Translations under genes and position numbers: made by a program
DNA from: Rhodopseudomonas sp.
GTDB lineage: Bacteria > Pseudomonadota > Alphaproteobacteria > Rhizobiales > Xanthobacteraceae
Direction: 5' to 3'
NCBI RefSeq assembly: GCF_013377015.1
Contig: NZ_JACABA010000001.1
Span: 827,554-891,553 of the forward strand
DNA length: 64,000 nt
In this document: one piece after another, positions 51,838 to 61,396 of the stretch
How positions within the stretch are numbered: position 1 is the first letter of the stretch
Layout: every line of letters starts with the position of its first letter
Notes under the pieces: model-generated
What the model saw: the letters and a program-made list of their open reading frames with translations, nothing else
Told to the model about the DNA's origin: nothing
Databases searched by the model: none

Positions 51838-52992
51838 TCAGACAAGGGCGGGCTCCCGTGGCTGAATGACCCGGAGCCGGGGCGTCGTTTCGATCCGCTT
51901 GCCGGAAGCATCGAAGGCGCGCACCGCGTCGGCGGCGAAGCCGAAGCCGATCGGGGCGCCGATCTCCGGCAGCCGGCGCGGGTCGTCGATCCGCGCCACC
52001 AGCGGGATCACCATGCCGTCGCAGCCGACATGGACGAAGGCTTCGGCACCCATGTTCTCCAGATGCGTGACGGTGCCCGCAAACGGACCGCCGCCGAGTT
52101 CGATGCGTTCTGGGCGCACGCAGATCCGGCAGGCGCCCGCGGCCGCGGCTGCCGACAATTCGAGCGGGCGGCCGAGCGCTTCGACGCCGCGATCGGCGCG
52201 GACCATGCCGGGCAGCACATTGATCTTCGGACTGCCGACGAACTCCGCCACCCGGATGTCGCGGGGATTGTCGTAGACATCGGCCGGCTTGCCGACCTGC
52301 ACCAAGTGGCCGTCGATCATCACCGCGATCCGGCCCGACATGGTCATGGCCTCGGCCTGATCGTGGGTGACATAGACGAAGGTAGTCTTCAGCCGGCGGT
52401 GCAGTTGCGCGATCTCGGCGCGCATATGGACGCGCAGCTTGGCGTCGAGATTCGACAGCGGCTCGTCGAACAGGAACGCCTTGGGCTGGCGCACGATGGC
52501 ACGGCCGACCGCGACGCGCTGGCGCTGGCCGCCGGACAACTGCCCCGGCTTGCGGCTCAGCAATGGGGAGATTTCCAGCAGCGCCGCGACCCGCTCGACA
52601 TCCTCGCGAATGCCGCGCTCGGTGCGATGACGGCTCGGGATCAGCCGGCCAAGCAGCGGCAGCCGCTGCGCCGCCGATAACCGCCGCATCCGCAGCGGCA
52701 CCGCGATATTGTCGAACACGGTGAGATGCGGATACAGCGCATAGGACTGGAACACCATCGCGAGGTTGCGCGCGCTCGGGCGAACCCCATCGACCGCCTC
52801 GCCGTCGATCCGGACCTGGCCGGAGGTCTGCGTTTCCAGCCCGGCGATGATCCGCAGCAAGGTGGACTTGCCGCAGCCCGATGGACCCACCAGCGAGATG
52901 AATTCGCCGGGCTCGATCTTGAGGTCGATGCCCTTCAGGACATCGGTCCTGTCGAAGGATTTGCGAATTGCGCTGAGTTCGATCGCCGCCAT
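51838..52992 (-). CDS. UgpC-like ABC ATPase
   Basis: A 384-residue ATPase of the CUT1/MalK group. It has Walker A GPSGCGKST, signature LSGGQRQRVAVGRAI, Walker B FLFDEPLSNLD and a C-terminal TOBE-type regulatory region (about 250-384). Residues 108-130 carry an unusual insertion (RLPLLGRLIPSRHRTERGIR) before the signature. It heads the leftward importer-phosphoesterase operon, with a Pho-box-like site 52 bases upstream. Confidence 0.88.
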   Translation of the reverse strand: MAAIELSAIRKSFDRTDVLKGIDLKIEPGEFISLVGPSGCGKSTLLRIIAGLETQTSGQVRIDGEAVDGVRPSARNLAMVFQSYALYPHLTVFDNIAVPLRMRRLSAAQRLPLLGRLIPSRHRTERGIREDVERVAALLEISPLLSRKPGQLSGGQRQRVAVGRAIVRQPKAFLFDEPLSNLDAKLRVHMRAEIAQLHRRLKTTFVYVTHDQAEAMTMSGRIAVMIDGHLVQVGKPADVYDNPRDIRVAEFVGSPKINVLPGMVRADRGVEALGRPLELSAAAAAGACRICVRPERIELGGGPFAGTVTHLENMGAEAFVHVGCDGMVIPLVARIDDPRRLPEIGAPIGFGFAADAVRAFDASGKRIETTPRLRVIQPREPALV

Positions 52993-53043
52993 CTCGTTCG
53001 TGCCCCATCCGCAATGCAACGAGGCGAGGGATAGCGGCGGCTC

Positions 53044-53061
53044 TTAACAGTCACATTACAT
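53044..53061 (-). promoter_or_regulatory. Pho-box-like site upstream of the Ugp-like operon
   Basis: On the minus strand, ATGTAATGTGACTGTTAA fits the PhoB pattern (ATGTAAT, four bases, CTGTTAA). It lies 52 bases before the ATPase start with CTATCC about ten bases downstream as a -10 candidate. Confidence 0.6.
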
Positions 53062-53295
53062 TCAAAGGAGTTCCCTATGCTGCTACCAGCACTTGCCTTT
53101 GGAGACGCGGCGACTGTTTAGGCAACCCCTGACAGTCGGGCGTGGAATTCGAAGAGGGAGCTCTGGCAATTCATACAACACGTCGTGCCCGGGCTTGTCC
53201 CGGCCAAGACGCAGAGAGGTCGGTGCTTTTAGAGATGATTCCGGCTCAGAAAAGCCTGATTGAATTTTCGGTCTGGCCCTGAGGATTGGATTGAC

Positions 53296-54165
53296 ATGGC
53301 TTTGACGTCGTCGCGCGTTCGCGCCGTGAATGCGGTTTATGAATCCGGCAATTTTTCCGCCGCGGCCAGGACTCTCGGTGTCTCGCAGCCGTCGGTGGCG
53401 CAACTGGTGCGCGACCTCGAGGCGGCGTTCGGCGTCAGCCTGTTCGATCGCCACGGCCAGAGTCTGGTCGCCACGCAACTGTGCCGCCAGCTCTACGCGG
53501 CTACTAGCCGGATTCAGTCGATCGAAGCCGACGCGGTTGCGATCCTGCAGCAGCGCGAGGAACTGGCGGGCGGCGAACTGCGGGTCGGGCTCGGCAATGC
53601 GATGCCGGGGATGGCTCTGATTTCGTCCTTCAAGTCGCTGTATCCGAAGATTCAGGTGCGCATCGAGATCGGCAACTGGTCGGACATCGTCGCCGCCGTG
53701 GTCGACCGCCGCGTCGACGTGGCGGTGCTGCCGGAGGTGCCGCAGGATCGCCGGTTTCGCAGTGAGGTCTGTCTCAGCCAGCGCGTGGTCGCGATCTGCC
53801 ATCCCGGCCATCCGATCAATCGCGGCGGCCCGGTATCGATCGCGGAATTGACGAAATATCCGCTGGTGTTCCGGACCCGAAACTCCTCGACCCAGCGCGT
53901 CGTCGACAAGACCTTCCGCAGCGCGGGACTACAGCCGGAGCCGGCGATCGTGGTCAACACCCGCGAAGGCATGCTGGAGGCGGTCGCCAACCAGCTCGGC
54001 GTCGGCTTCATCTGGGAGCACGGCTCCAGCCGCGCCGACCGGATCGCACGGATCGTGGTGACGGAGATGGACGTCGAATTGCCCGAATATATTTTCTCGC
54101 TGCTCGGCACCAAGGGCAGGCTGGTGGAACTGTTCTTCCAGGCGCGCAATCTGCTGCCGCCGTAA
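53296..54165 (+). CDS. LysR-family transcriptional regulator
   Basis: A 289-residue regulator with an N-terminal helix-turn-helix (FSAAARTLGVSQPSVAQLVRDLEAAFGVSLFDRHG, about 17-51) and a LysR substrate-binding domain (about 85-285). It is divergent from the Ugp-like operon across 300 bases, so it may regulate it or itself. The ligand is unknown; a phosphonate or phosphodiester link is guesswork based on position. An ATG at 53260 would add 12 unrelated residues. Confidence 0.85.
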   Translation: MALTSSRVRAVNAVYESGNFSAAARTLGVSQPSVAQLVRDLEAAFGVSLFDRHGQSLVATQLCRQLYAATSRIQSIEADAVAILQQREELAGGELRVGLGNAMPGMALISSFKSLYPKIQVRIEIGNWSDIVAAVVDRRVDVAVLPEVPQDRRFRSEVCLSQRVVAICHPGHPINRGGPVSIAELTKYPLVFRTRNSSTQRVVDKTFRSAGLQPEPAIVVNTREGMLEAVANQLGVGFIWEHGSSRADRIARIVVTEMDVELPEYIFSLLGTKGRLVELFFQARNLLPP

Positions 54166-54399
54166 GCACGCAAACGACCCGCGCTCTCAACTTCGCCAAA
54201 TGGAACCGTGGCCCCGGCTGTTGATCGGACCGCGCTGCAGCATTTCGCCTGAGCTGAAATCGGGCTGCGCGGGCACGGAATCGGCGCCCTGCGGCAGCGC
54301 CACGACCGCCGTGGAAGCCGATTTTCCATAGGTCTGGACCGAAACCGGCTTATATGCTCTTGAAACGTCGACTGCCTTGCAAACATTCGAGGAATTGCC

Positions 54400-56238
54400 A
54401 TGCCCGCGTATCGCTCCCGGACTTCGACCCACGGCCGCAACATGGCGGGCGCCCGCGGCCTGTGGCGCGCCACCGGCATGAAGGACGGCGATTTCGGCAA
54501 GCCGATCATCGCGGTCGTCAATTCCTTCACCCAGTTCGTGCCCGGCCATGTGCATCTGAAGGATCTCGGCCAGCTGGTCGCGCGCGAGATCGAGAAGGCC
54601 GGCGGCGTCGCCAAGGAATTCAACACCATCGCGGTCGATGACGGCATCGCGATGGGCCATGACGGCATGCTGTATTCGCTGCCGTCGCGCGAGCTGATCG
54701 CCGACAGCGTCGAATACATGGTCAACGCGCATTGCGCCGACGCCATGGTGTGCATCTCCAACTGCGACAAGATCACGCCCGGCATGCTGATGGCCTCGCT
54801 GCGGGTCAACATTCCGACCATCTTCGTCTCCGGCGGCCCGATGGAATCCGGCAAGGTCACCATCAACGGCAAGAAGCGCGCGGTCGACCTGATCGACGCC
54901 ATGGTGGCGGCGGCCGACGACAGCGTCAGTGACGCCGACGTCGCGGTGATGGAACGCTCGGCCTGCCCGACTTGCGGCTCCTGCTCCGGCATGTTCACCG
55001 CCAATTCGATGAACTGTCTGACCGAGGCGCTCGGCCTGGCGCTGCCCGGCAACGGCTCGGTGCTCGCCACCCACGCCGACCGCAAGGCGCTGTTCGTCGA
55101 GGCCGGTCACCTGATCGTCGATCTGGCGCGGCGCTATTACGAGCAGGACGATGCCAGCGCGCTGCCGCGCAACATCGCCAGCTTCAAGGCGTTCGAGAAC
55201 GCGATGACGCTCGACATCGCGATGGGCGGCTCGACCAATACCGTGCTGCATCTCTTGGCCGCGGCCTATGAGGGCGAGATCCCCTTCACCATGCAGGACA
55301 TCGACCGGCTGTCGCGCCGGGTGCCGGTGCTGTGCAAGGTGGCGCCGTCGGTGCCCGACGTGCATCTCGAAGACGTGCATCGCGCCGGCGGCGTGATGGC
55401 GATTCTCGGCGAACTCGATCGCGGCGGGCTGATCAATGCCGAATTGCCGACCGTGCACAGCGCGACGATGACCGAGGCGCTGAACCGCTGGGACATCCGC
55501 CGCACCCAGAGCGAGAGCGTGCGCAAGTTCTACAAGGCCGCGCCCGGCAATGTGCCGACCCAGCAGGCCTTCAGCCAGGAGCTGCGGTTCGACGACGTCG
55601 ACACCGACCGCGAAACCGGCTGTATCCGCGACGTCGCGCACGCGTTCTCGAAGGACGGCGGCCTCGCGGTACTGAGCGGCAACCTCGCGATCGACGGCTG
55701 CATCGTCAAGACCGCCGGCGTCGACGCCAGCGTGCTGACCTTTGAAGGTCCGGTGAAGATCTATGAAAGCCAGGACGCCGCGGTCGAGGGCATCCTGACC
55801 GGCAAGGTCGTGGCCGGCGACGTCGTGGTGATCCGCTATGAAGGCCCGCGCGGCGGCCCTGGCATGCAGGAAATGCTGTATCCGACCAGCTACATCAAAT
55901 CGAAGGGACTCGGCAAAGCCTGCGCGCTGGTGACCGACGGCCGGTTCTCCGGCGGCACCTCCGGCCTGTCGATCGGCCACGTCTCGCCGGAAGCCGCCGA
56001 GGGCGGGTTGATCGGACTCGTCGAAGCCGGCGACCGCATCAAGATCGACATCCCGAACCGGTCGATCCAGCTTCTGGTCGACGACGCCGTGCTGGCCAAG
56101 CGTCGCGCGGCGATGGAGGCGCGCAGCGATGCCTGGAAGCCGGGCAAGCGCAGCCGCAAGGTGTCGATGGCGCTGAAAGCCTACGCAGCGCTGACCACCA
56201 GCGCCGCGCGCGGCGCGGTGCGCGTGGTGAAGGATTAG
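54400..56238 (+). CDS. ilvD: Dihydroxy-acid dehydratase
   Basis: A 612-residue Fe-S dehydratase that converts 2,3-dihydroxy-3-methyl acids to the 2-oxo acids for valine, isoleucine and pantothenate. Cluster cysteines are in [11 protein letters not shown] and [18 protein letters not shown], and [19 protein letters not shown] marks the C-terminal domain. It stands alone; the 234 bases before it presumably hold its promoter. The repeat at 56258 follows its stop. Confidence 0.95.
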   Translation: MPAYRSRTSTHGRNMAGARGLWRATGMKDGDFGKPIIAVVNSFTQFVPGHVHLKDLGQLVAREIEKAGGVAKEFNTIAVDDGIAMGHDGMLYSLPSRELIADSVEYMVNAHCADAMVCISNCDKITPGMLMASLRVNIPTIFVSGGPMESGKVTINGKKRAVDLIDAMVAAADDSVSDADVAVMERSACPTCGSCSGMFTANSMNCLTEALGLALPGNGSVLATHADRKALFVEAGHLIVDLARRYYEQDDASALPRNIASFKAFENAMTLDIAMGGSTNTVLHLLAAAYEGEIPFTMQDIDRLSRRVPVLCKVAPSVPDVHLEDVHRAGGVMAILGELDRGGLINAELPTVHSATMTEALNRWDIRRTQSESVRKFYKAAPGNVPTQQAFSQELRFDDVDTDRETGCIRDVAHAFSKDGGLAVLSGNLAIDGCIVKTAGVDASVLTFEGPVKIYESQDAAVEGILTGKVVAGDVVVIRYEGPRGGPGMQEMLYPTSYIKSKGLGKACALVTDGRFSGGTSGLSIGHVSPEAAEGGLIGLVEAGDRIKIDIPNRSIQLLVDDAVLAKRRAAMEARSDAWKPGKRSRKVSMALKAYAALTTSAARGAVRVVKD

Positions 56239-56257
56239 GTACTAAGCCAACGACACG

Positions 56258-56374
56258 GTCATTCCGGGGCGCGAGCAGCGACAGCTGCGCGCGAACCCGG
56301 AATCTCGCTCAGCACTCTGCCTTGCCGCAGGATTCCGGGCTCGCTCGCCCGACGGGCTCGCGCCCCGGAATGAC
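56258..56374. repeat. Dispersed palindromic repeat, family A copy 2
   Basis: A 117-bp element bounded by GTCATTCCGGGGCGCG and its inverse, with the inner GAACCCGGAATCTCG and GATTCCGGGCTCG pair, closely similar to the copy at 3074. It lies between the convergent ilvD and MetE-like genes. Confidence 0.87.
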
Positions 56375-56416
56375 TGAGTGCTTGCTGAGGCTGGCACCGC
56401 GCTCCTGAAAGACGCG

Positions 56417-57457
56417 CTATCCGAGTTCGCCGCGCACGATCGCGGCGGCATCGGCCATCGCCTTCAATTTGCCGAAGGCGATGGCGCGGGGCATGTATTT
56501 CATGCCGCAATCCGGCGCGGGGACCAGACGCTCCGGCGCGACATATTTCAGGCCCTGGCGGATGCGATCGGCGACGATTTCGACGGTTTCGATCTCCGGA
56601 TTGCCGAGGTCGAGCACGCCGAGCAGGATCGTCTTCGACGACAGTTCCTTCAGCACGCCGAGATCGAGCCGAGGCTGCGCCGCCTCAATCGAGATCTGAT
56701 CGGCGCTGGTGTCGGCCAGTTCGGCGAGGAACGAATAGCCGGCCGGCTTGGTCGAGCCCGGCACCACGGCCGCATAGCCGAAGCACAGATGCACCACCGT
56801 CGGCACGGTGATGCCGCGCAGCGCGCGGTTGATCGCCTTCACCGCATAGCGCTTGGCGACCTCGGGATTATTGCGCACCCAGGGCTCGTCGAGCTGGATC
56901 ACGTCGGCGCCGGCGCTTTGCAGGTCGAGCGCTTCTTCATTAACGGCGGCGGCAAATGCCATCGCGAGTTCCTCGTCGTCGGCGTAGTACTCGTTCTTGG
57001 CCTGCTGGCTCATGGTGAACGGGCCCGGCAGCGTGATCTTCGCCGCGTGCGCGGTGTTGCGACGCAGGAACTGCATGTCGCGCAATTCCACCGGCCGGGT
57101 CCGGCGCACCGCGCCGACGACGCGCGGAACCGGCGTGCTCTGGCCCGAGCGCGCGGTGATGATCGCCGGATTGTCGATGTCGATCCCCTCCAGCGCGGTG
57201 GCGAAGCGGTTCGAATAGCTCTCGCGGCGGATTTCGCCGTCGGTGACGATATCGATGCCGGCGCGCTCCATGTCGCGGATCGCCACGATGGTGGCGTCGT
57301 CCTGGGCTTCCTCGAGATGCTCCTCGGGCGGCCGCCACATCGCATGCATGCGGGTGCGCGGCACCACTTTCGACAGCATGGCGCGGTCGACCAGCCAGTC
57401 GGGCTGCGGATAGCTGCCGACCACGGTGGTCGGCAGCAGATGCTTCGGCATATTCAC
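56417..57457 (-). CDS. MetE C-terminal-domain-like methyltransferase
   Basis: A 346-residue protein similar to the catalytic half of cobalamin-independent methionine synthase. Zinc-ligand-type residues are in VVHLCFGY and PDCGMKYMPR; GADVIQLDEPWVRNN and TTVVGSYPQPDWLVDR are also typical. It is too short for MetE and lacks the N-terminal half, so it belongs to the stand-alone family whose methyl donors vary. It is the last gene of a leftward cluster with a FAH-family hydrolase and an SsuABC-like importer. Confidence 0.83.
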   Translation of the reverse strand: MNMPKHLLPTTVVGSYPQPDWLVDRAMLSKVVPRTRMHAMWRPPEEHLEEAQDDATIVAIRDMERAGIDIVTDGEIRRESYSNRFATALEGIDIDNPAIITARSGQSTPVPRVVGAVRRTRPVELRDMQFLRRNTAHAAKITLPGPFTMSQQAKNEYYADDEELAMAFAAAVNEEALDLQSAGADVIQLDEPWVRNNPEVAKRYAVKAINRALRGITVPTVVHLCFGYAAVVPGSTKPAGYSFLAELADTSADQISIEAAQPRLDLGVLKELSSKTILLGVLDLGNPEIETVEIVADRIRQGLKYVAPERLVPAPDCGMKYMPRAIAFGKLKAMADAAAIVRGELG

Positions 57458-57494
57458 AATGCTTCTCCTTGATTGGCGGATGGCGAGGTCAGGC

Positions 57495-58364
57495 TCAGGC
57501 GGCCTGCCCGACGGCGATCGCGGATTCGTCTTTGACCGGATTGCGCAGGATGCCGATGCCGGACACCTCGACCTCGACGGTGTCGCCGCCCTTCATCCAC
57601 AGCGGCGGCACCCGGTAGGCGCCGACGCCGCCGGTGGTTCCGGTGACGATGACGTCGCCGGGCACCAGTTCGGTGAAAATCGAGCAATAGGCGATCAGGC
57701 TCGGCACGTCGAACACCAGATCGGAAATCGGTGCGCGCTGCACCTCGACGCCGTTGAGGCGGGTGATCAGGGTCTGTTTGCTGATATCGGGCAATTCGTC
57801 GGTGGTCACCATCCAGGGGCCGAACCCGCCGGTGGCGGCAAAATTCTTGCCCGGCGTGAATTGCGAGGTGTGGCGCTGCCAGTCGCGAATGCTGCCGTCA
57901 TTGTAGCAGGCATAGCCGGCGACGTGCGAGAGCGCCGCTTCGCGCGAGATCCGCCGGCCGCCCTTGCCGATCACGACCGCCATCTCGCCTTCGTAGTCGA
58001 ACCGCTCGGATTCGATCGGCCGGATCATCGGCTGGCCGCTGCCGACCTGGCTGTTGGCGAAGCGGGTGAAGATCATCGGATGCGGCGGGGTTGGATGGCC
58101 GCTCTCCTTCAAATGGCTGGCATAGTTCACACCGATGCAGAAGATCTTGTCCGGATCGGGAATCGTCGGCAGCAATTGAACATCGGCCAGCTTGTGATCC
58201 GCCTGCTCGCCCGCGAGCTTGCGCAACTCGTCGAGCGCCCCGCCGGTCAGCAGCGCCCGCAAGGTGGGAAAATTCTTCAGCCGGCGGCCGGCATCGACGA
58301 TGCCCGCGTCGGTGACGATGCCGTAGCTCGCGGTCGATCCGGCCTTGAAACTTGCGATCTTCAT
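57495..58364 (-). CDS. Fumarylacetoacetate hydrolase-family protein
   Basis: A 289-residue enzyme with the FAH pattern: FCIGVNYASHLKESG, RFANSQVGSGQPMIRP, DYEGEMAVVIGKGGRRIS (metal Glu residues) and VPGDVIVTGTTGGVGA. The family cleaves or decarboxylates 2,4-dioxo acids. The start overlaps the polysaccharide-deacetylase stop (ATGA). Confidence 0.87.
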   Translation of the reverse strand: MKIASFKAGSTASYGIVTDAGIVDAGRRLKNFPTLRALLTGGALDELRKLAGEQADHKLADVQLLPTIPDPDKIFCIGVNYASHLKESGHPTPPHPMIFTRFANSQVGSGQPMIRPIESERFDYEGEMAVVIGKGGRRISREAALSHVAGYACYNDGSIRDWQRHTSQFTPGKNFAATGGFGPWMVTTDELPDISKQTLITRLNGVEVQRAPISDLVFDVPSLIAYCSIFTELVPGDVIVTGTTGGVGAYRVPPLWMKGGDTVEVEVSGIGILRNPVKDESAIAVGQAA

Positions 58365-59026
58365 TGGTCGATACCTTCTTCGATGGTTGAAACATAGGAT
58401 GCGATGGGCAGCGCGATCTCGCCAGAACGGATCGGAACGCAGGCCGGCGGAAACTCCTGATGCAGTCGCGCGCCCGCCTCGGCGGCGCGATCAAGAAACG
58501 ATTCGAGATGGCGCATGGCGCCGGTCGGCAGGTCGTGCAGCACCACCAGGCTCCAGGCTTGCGCGCGACACTGCTTGAGCGCGCGATCGACCCAGCCATC
58601 GGGGTCTTCCCAATCGCGCGGAATCGAATTCCACAGTACGCAACTGTATTTTTCGTGGCACAGGTGCGCGACCACCGACGGCTTCAGCAGCCCGTCATCG
58701 AGCTTGCCGCCGCCGCCGAACGGCCGGAACCAGCGTCGGTTGTCGGCAAGATCGCCGATCACGCTTTGGGTGCGGGCGATTTCGTTGTCGGCGCTGTCCG
58801 GATCGGTCTGCCGGCCGAGCGGTACCGAATGCGTATAGGTGTGATTGCCGATCCAGTGGCCTTCGGCGTGCGCGCGCTCCGCCAGCCTGCGCAACGCGGG
58901 ATCAGCGAGCTTCTCGCCGATCACGAAGAACGTCGACTTGATGCCACGCTCGGCGAGAATGTCGAGCACGCGCGGCGTGACCTCGAGGTCGGGGCCATTG
59001 TCGAACGACAGCGTCAGATCAAACAT
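58361..59026 (-). CDS. Polysaccharide deacetylase-family protein
   Basis: A 221-residue NodB-domain protein. LTLSFDNGPD replaces the usual TFDDGP, so the position of the metal-binding Asp is Asn; HTYTHS supplies the two metal His. No signal peptide. The substitution means a changed metal site or a non-carbohydrate substrate, as in cytoplasmic amidohydrolase members. It lies between the permease and FAH genes of an importer cluster. Confidence 0.8.
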   Translation of the reverse strand: MFDLTLSFDNGPDLEVTPRVLDILAERGIKSTFFVIGEKLADPALRRLAERAHAEGHWIGNHTYTHSVPLGRQTDPDSADNEIARTQSVIGDLADNRRWFRPFGGGGKLDDGLLKPSVVAHLCHEKYSCVLWNSIPRDWEDPDGWVDRALKQCRAQAWSLVVLHDLPTGAMRHLESFLDRAAEAGARLHQEFPPACVPIRSGEIALPIASYVSTIEEGIDQ

Positions 59027-59035
59027 GGTGTGCCT

Positions 59036-59842
59036 TCACGCGGTGGCCGGGAGGATGGCCGGCGCGTCGCCCCCGGCCGCATCAGCGCCGGCGTGCGTCC
59101 CGGTCTGCCAGATCGCGGCGCGCCGCTCGACGAACCTGATGATGGCATTGAAGGCGACGGCGAGAACCAGCACCAGCAGCACGCCGGCGAACACATGCGC
59201 GCTGTCGAGGATGGTGCGGTAGCGCGAGATCAGATAGCCGATGCCGGCCGATGAAATCAGCATCTCCGACACCACGACGCCGACGATCACCAGCGCGCCG
59301 CCGACGCGCAGGCCGGACAGCACCGTGGGGATCGCCGCCGGAATGATCACCCGCGTGACGCGCTGAGTGAGCGTCGCGCCCATGCTGCGCGCCGCGATCA
59401 GCAGTTGCGGGTCGATGGTCTGGATGCCGGCGGCGGTCGCCAGCATGGTCGGCAGGAAGCCGTAGATCGACGCGAAGGCGATCTTGGATTCAGATCCGAT
59501 CCCCAGCCACACCGTGAACACCGGATAGAGGATCACCAGCGGCACCGCATAGAGGCTCGAGACCATCGGCATGATCAGCACCCGCGGTCGCGGCAGGCTG
59601 CCGACCACGGCGCCGGCGATGATGCCACCGCCGCAGGCGAACACCATCGACACCGCGACTTCATACAGCGTCACCATCAGCGCGTGGCCGTATTCGCCGG
59701 CGTCAGTCCAGCCGGCCAGCAGCGTGGAGGACAAAGACGGCAGGAACAGTTCGGGAATGACGTGGAACCGCGGCAGGATTTCCCAGCACAGGATCAGCGA
59801 GACGACGATCATGCGGCGCAGCGTTGTCGAGGAGATTGTCAT
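59036..59842 (-). CDS. SsuC/TauC-type ABC permease
   Basis: A 268-residue permease with about six helices and the segment TIDPQLLIAARSMGATLTQRVTRVIIPAAIPTVLSGLRVG. It follows the ATPase gene by three bases. Nitrate/sulfonate/taurine-type group; substrate unknown. Confidence 0.88.
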   Translation of the reverse strand: MTISSTTLRRMIVVSLILCWEILPRFHVIPELFLPSLSSTLLAGWTDAGEYGHALMVTLYEVAVSMVFACGGGIIAGAVVGSLPRPRVLIMPMVSSLYAVPLVILYPVFTVWLGIGSESKIAFASIYGFLPTMLATAAGIQTIDPQLLIAARSMGATLTQRVTRVIIPAAIPTVLSGLRVGGALVIVGVVVSEMLISSAGIGYLISRYRTILDSAHVFAGVLLVLVLAVAFNAIIRFVERRAAIWQTGTHAGADAAGGDAPAILPATA

Positions 59843-59845
59843 GGC

Positions 59846-60652
59846 TCAGGCGGACTTGCGGATGTGGCGCCAGATGCGGTCGCGCATCGCACCGAACGCA
59901 TCGCCGCTGAGCATTTCGTAGGTCCGGGGCCGCGGCAACGTCACGGTGAGATGATCGACGATCCGCCCGGGCCGCGCCGACATCACCACCACCTCGTCGG
60001 CGAGATACACCGCCTCGGTGAGGCTGTGGGTGACGAACACGACGGTCTTGCCGGTGGCCGCCCAGATCCGCAACAGCTCGTCGCCCATCGTCATCCTTGT
60101 CTGCTCGTCGAGCGCGGCGAACGGCTCGTCCATCAGCAGCACCGGCGGGTCCTGCACCAGGCCCCGCGCGATCGAGACGCGCTGCTTCATGCCGCCGGAC
60201 AGTTCGTGCGGGTGGCGCTTGGCGAAGCCGTCGAGCCCGACCAGCAGCAGCGCTTCCTGCGCCTTCCGCCGCCGCTCGGCCTTGTCGACGCCGCGCAGCG
60301 TCAGCGGAAACTCGACGTTCTCCTCCGCGGTCAGCCACGGAAACAGGCTCGGCTCCTGAAACACCACGCCGATACGATCCGGATCGGGAGCGACGATCGG
60401 CGCGCCGTTGATCAGGATTGTCCCCGAGGTCTGCTTGCGCAGTCCGGCCAGCATCATCAGCAGCGTCGATTTTCCGCAGCCGCTGGGCCCGACCAGCACC
60501 ACGAATTTTCCCGGCTTGACGTCGAGCGACACGTCGGACAGCGCCTCAACGCTCTGCGTGCTGGTCTTGAATACCTGACCGACATTCTTGATCTGGATCG
60601 AGCCGGCGCGCGAGGCAGGCTGAAGCCGCGTTACGTTCGCCAATGGCTGCAT
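59846..60652 (-). CDS. SsuB/TauB-type ABC ATPase
   Basis: A 268-residue ATPase with Walker A GPSGCGKST, signature LSGGMKQRVSIARGL and Walker B VLLMDEPFAALD. The ATG at 60652 follows GGTGG and overlaps the upstream permease; the ATG at 60667 is possible. Two different permeases flank it, so the importer may use a heterodimer. Confidence 0.88.
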   Translation of the reverse strand: MQPLANVTRLQPASRAGSIQIKNVGQVFKTSTQSVEALSDVSLDVKPGKFVVLVGPSGCGKSTLLMMLAGLRKQTSGTILINGAPIVAPDPDRIGVVFQEPSLFPWLTAEENVEFPLTLRGVDKAERRRKAQEALLLVGLDGFAKRHPHELSGGMKQRVSIARGLVQDPPVLLMDEPFAALDEQTRMTMGDELLRIWAATGKTVVFVTHSLTEAVYLADEVVVMSARPGRIVDHLTVTLPRPRTYEMLSGDAFGAMRDRIWRHIRKSA

Positions 60653-61386
60653 CTTGTTTCCACCCATCTAACCAGTTCGTTGAAGGTCATGGCGATGATC
60701 GCGATCATCAGCACCCCGGCGAGCAGTTGCTCCATCTGGAAATTCTCGCCCCAGGTGGCGATCTGGTGGCCGATGCCGTCGCGGGAGGCGTACATCTCGG
60801 CGAGCAGCACGCCGGTGAGATTGAAGATCATCGAAATCCGCACGGTCTCCAGCAGCACCGGAAGCATGCTTGGCAGGTAGACGCGAAACGCGGTCTGCGC
60901 CGTAGTCGCGCCGTAGGACCGCGCCACCGTCAGATATTCGGTCTTCACCGAGTCGACCGCGACGGTCGTCGACATGATCACGATGAAGATGGTCGAGAAG
61001 AAAGCGAAGCCGACCTTCTGCGAGAAGCCGACGCCGAACACCAGGATGAACATCGGCAGGAAGATCGATTTCGGAATGCTGAACGCAAAAAACAGCAGCG
61101 GCTTCGCCACCTCGGCGAAGTAGCGGTTCTCCGCGATCGCAAAGCCGATCAGCGCCCCGCAGGGCACGGCGAGCACGAACGCGACCGCCACCTCGCTGGC
61201 GGTGACGGCGAGGTCGCTGCGGACGCTGGCGCGCTGCAGCAGCTGGCCGAGCATGGCGATGGTGTCGGACGCCGAGGGCAGCAGGCGGGGATTGACCATC
61301 CCCGTCCGCGACAACACTTCCCACAGCGCGAACACCGACAGCACCACGGCGAACCGCGCCAGCTTCAGTCCGAGCGAGCCGATCAT
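60631..61386 (-). CDS. SsuC/TauC-type ABC permease, second
   Basis: A 251-residue permease with about six helices and the segment LTVARSYGATTAQTAFRVYLPSMLPVLLETVRI. It follows the binding-protein gene by ten bases. It forms the importer together with the permease at 59036 and the ATPase between them. Confidence 0.88.
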   Translation of the reverse strand: MIGSLGLKLARFAVVLSVFALWEVLSRTGMVNPRLLPSASDTIAMLGQLLQRASVRSDLAVTASEVAVAFVLAVPCGALIGFAIAENRYFAEVAKPLLFFAFSIPKSIFLPMFILVFGVGFSQKVGFAFFSTIFIVIMSTTVAVDSVKTEYLTVARSYGATTAQTAFRVYLPSMLPVLLETVRISMIFNLTGVLLAEMYASRDGIGHQIATWGENFQMEQLLAGVLMIAIIAMTFNELVRWVETRCSHWRT

Positions 61387-61396
61387 CGCGATGCCT

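Noticed and set aside
53188-53202. CCGGG-cttgt-CCCGG hairpin near the LysR gene
   Set aside because: Short and without a U-tract or a clear partner; it may be a worn repeat fragment but is not strong enough to annotate.
54187-55980. 597-residue minus-strand frame opposite ilvD
   Set aside because: Shadow of ilvD; no motif and low-complexity composition.
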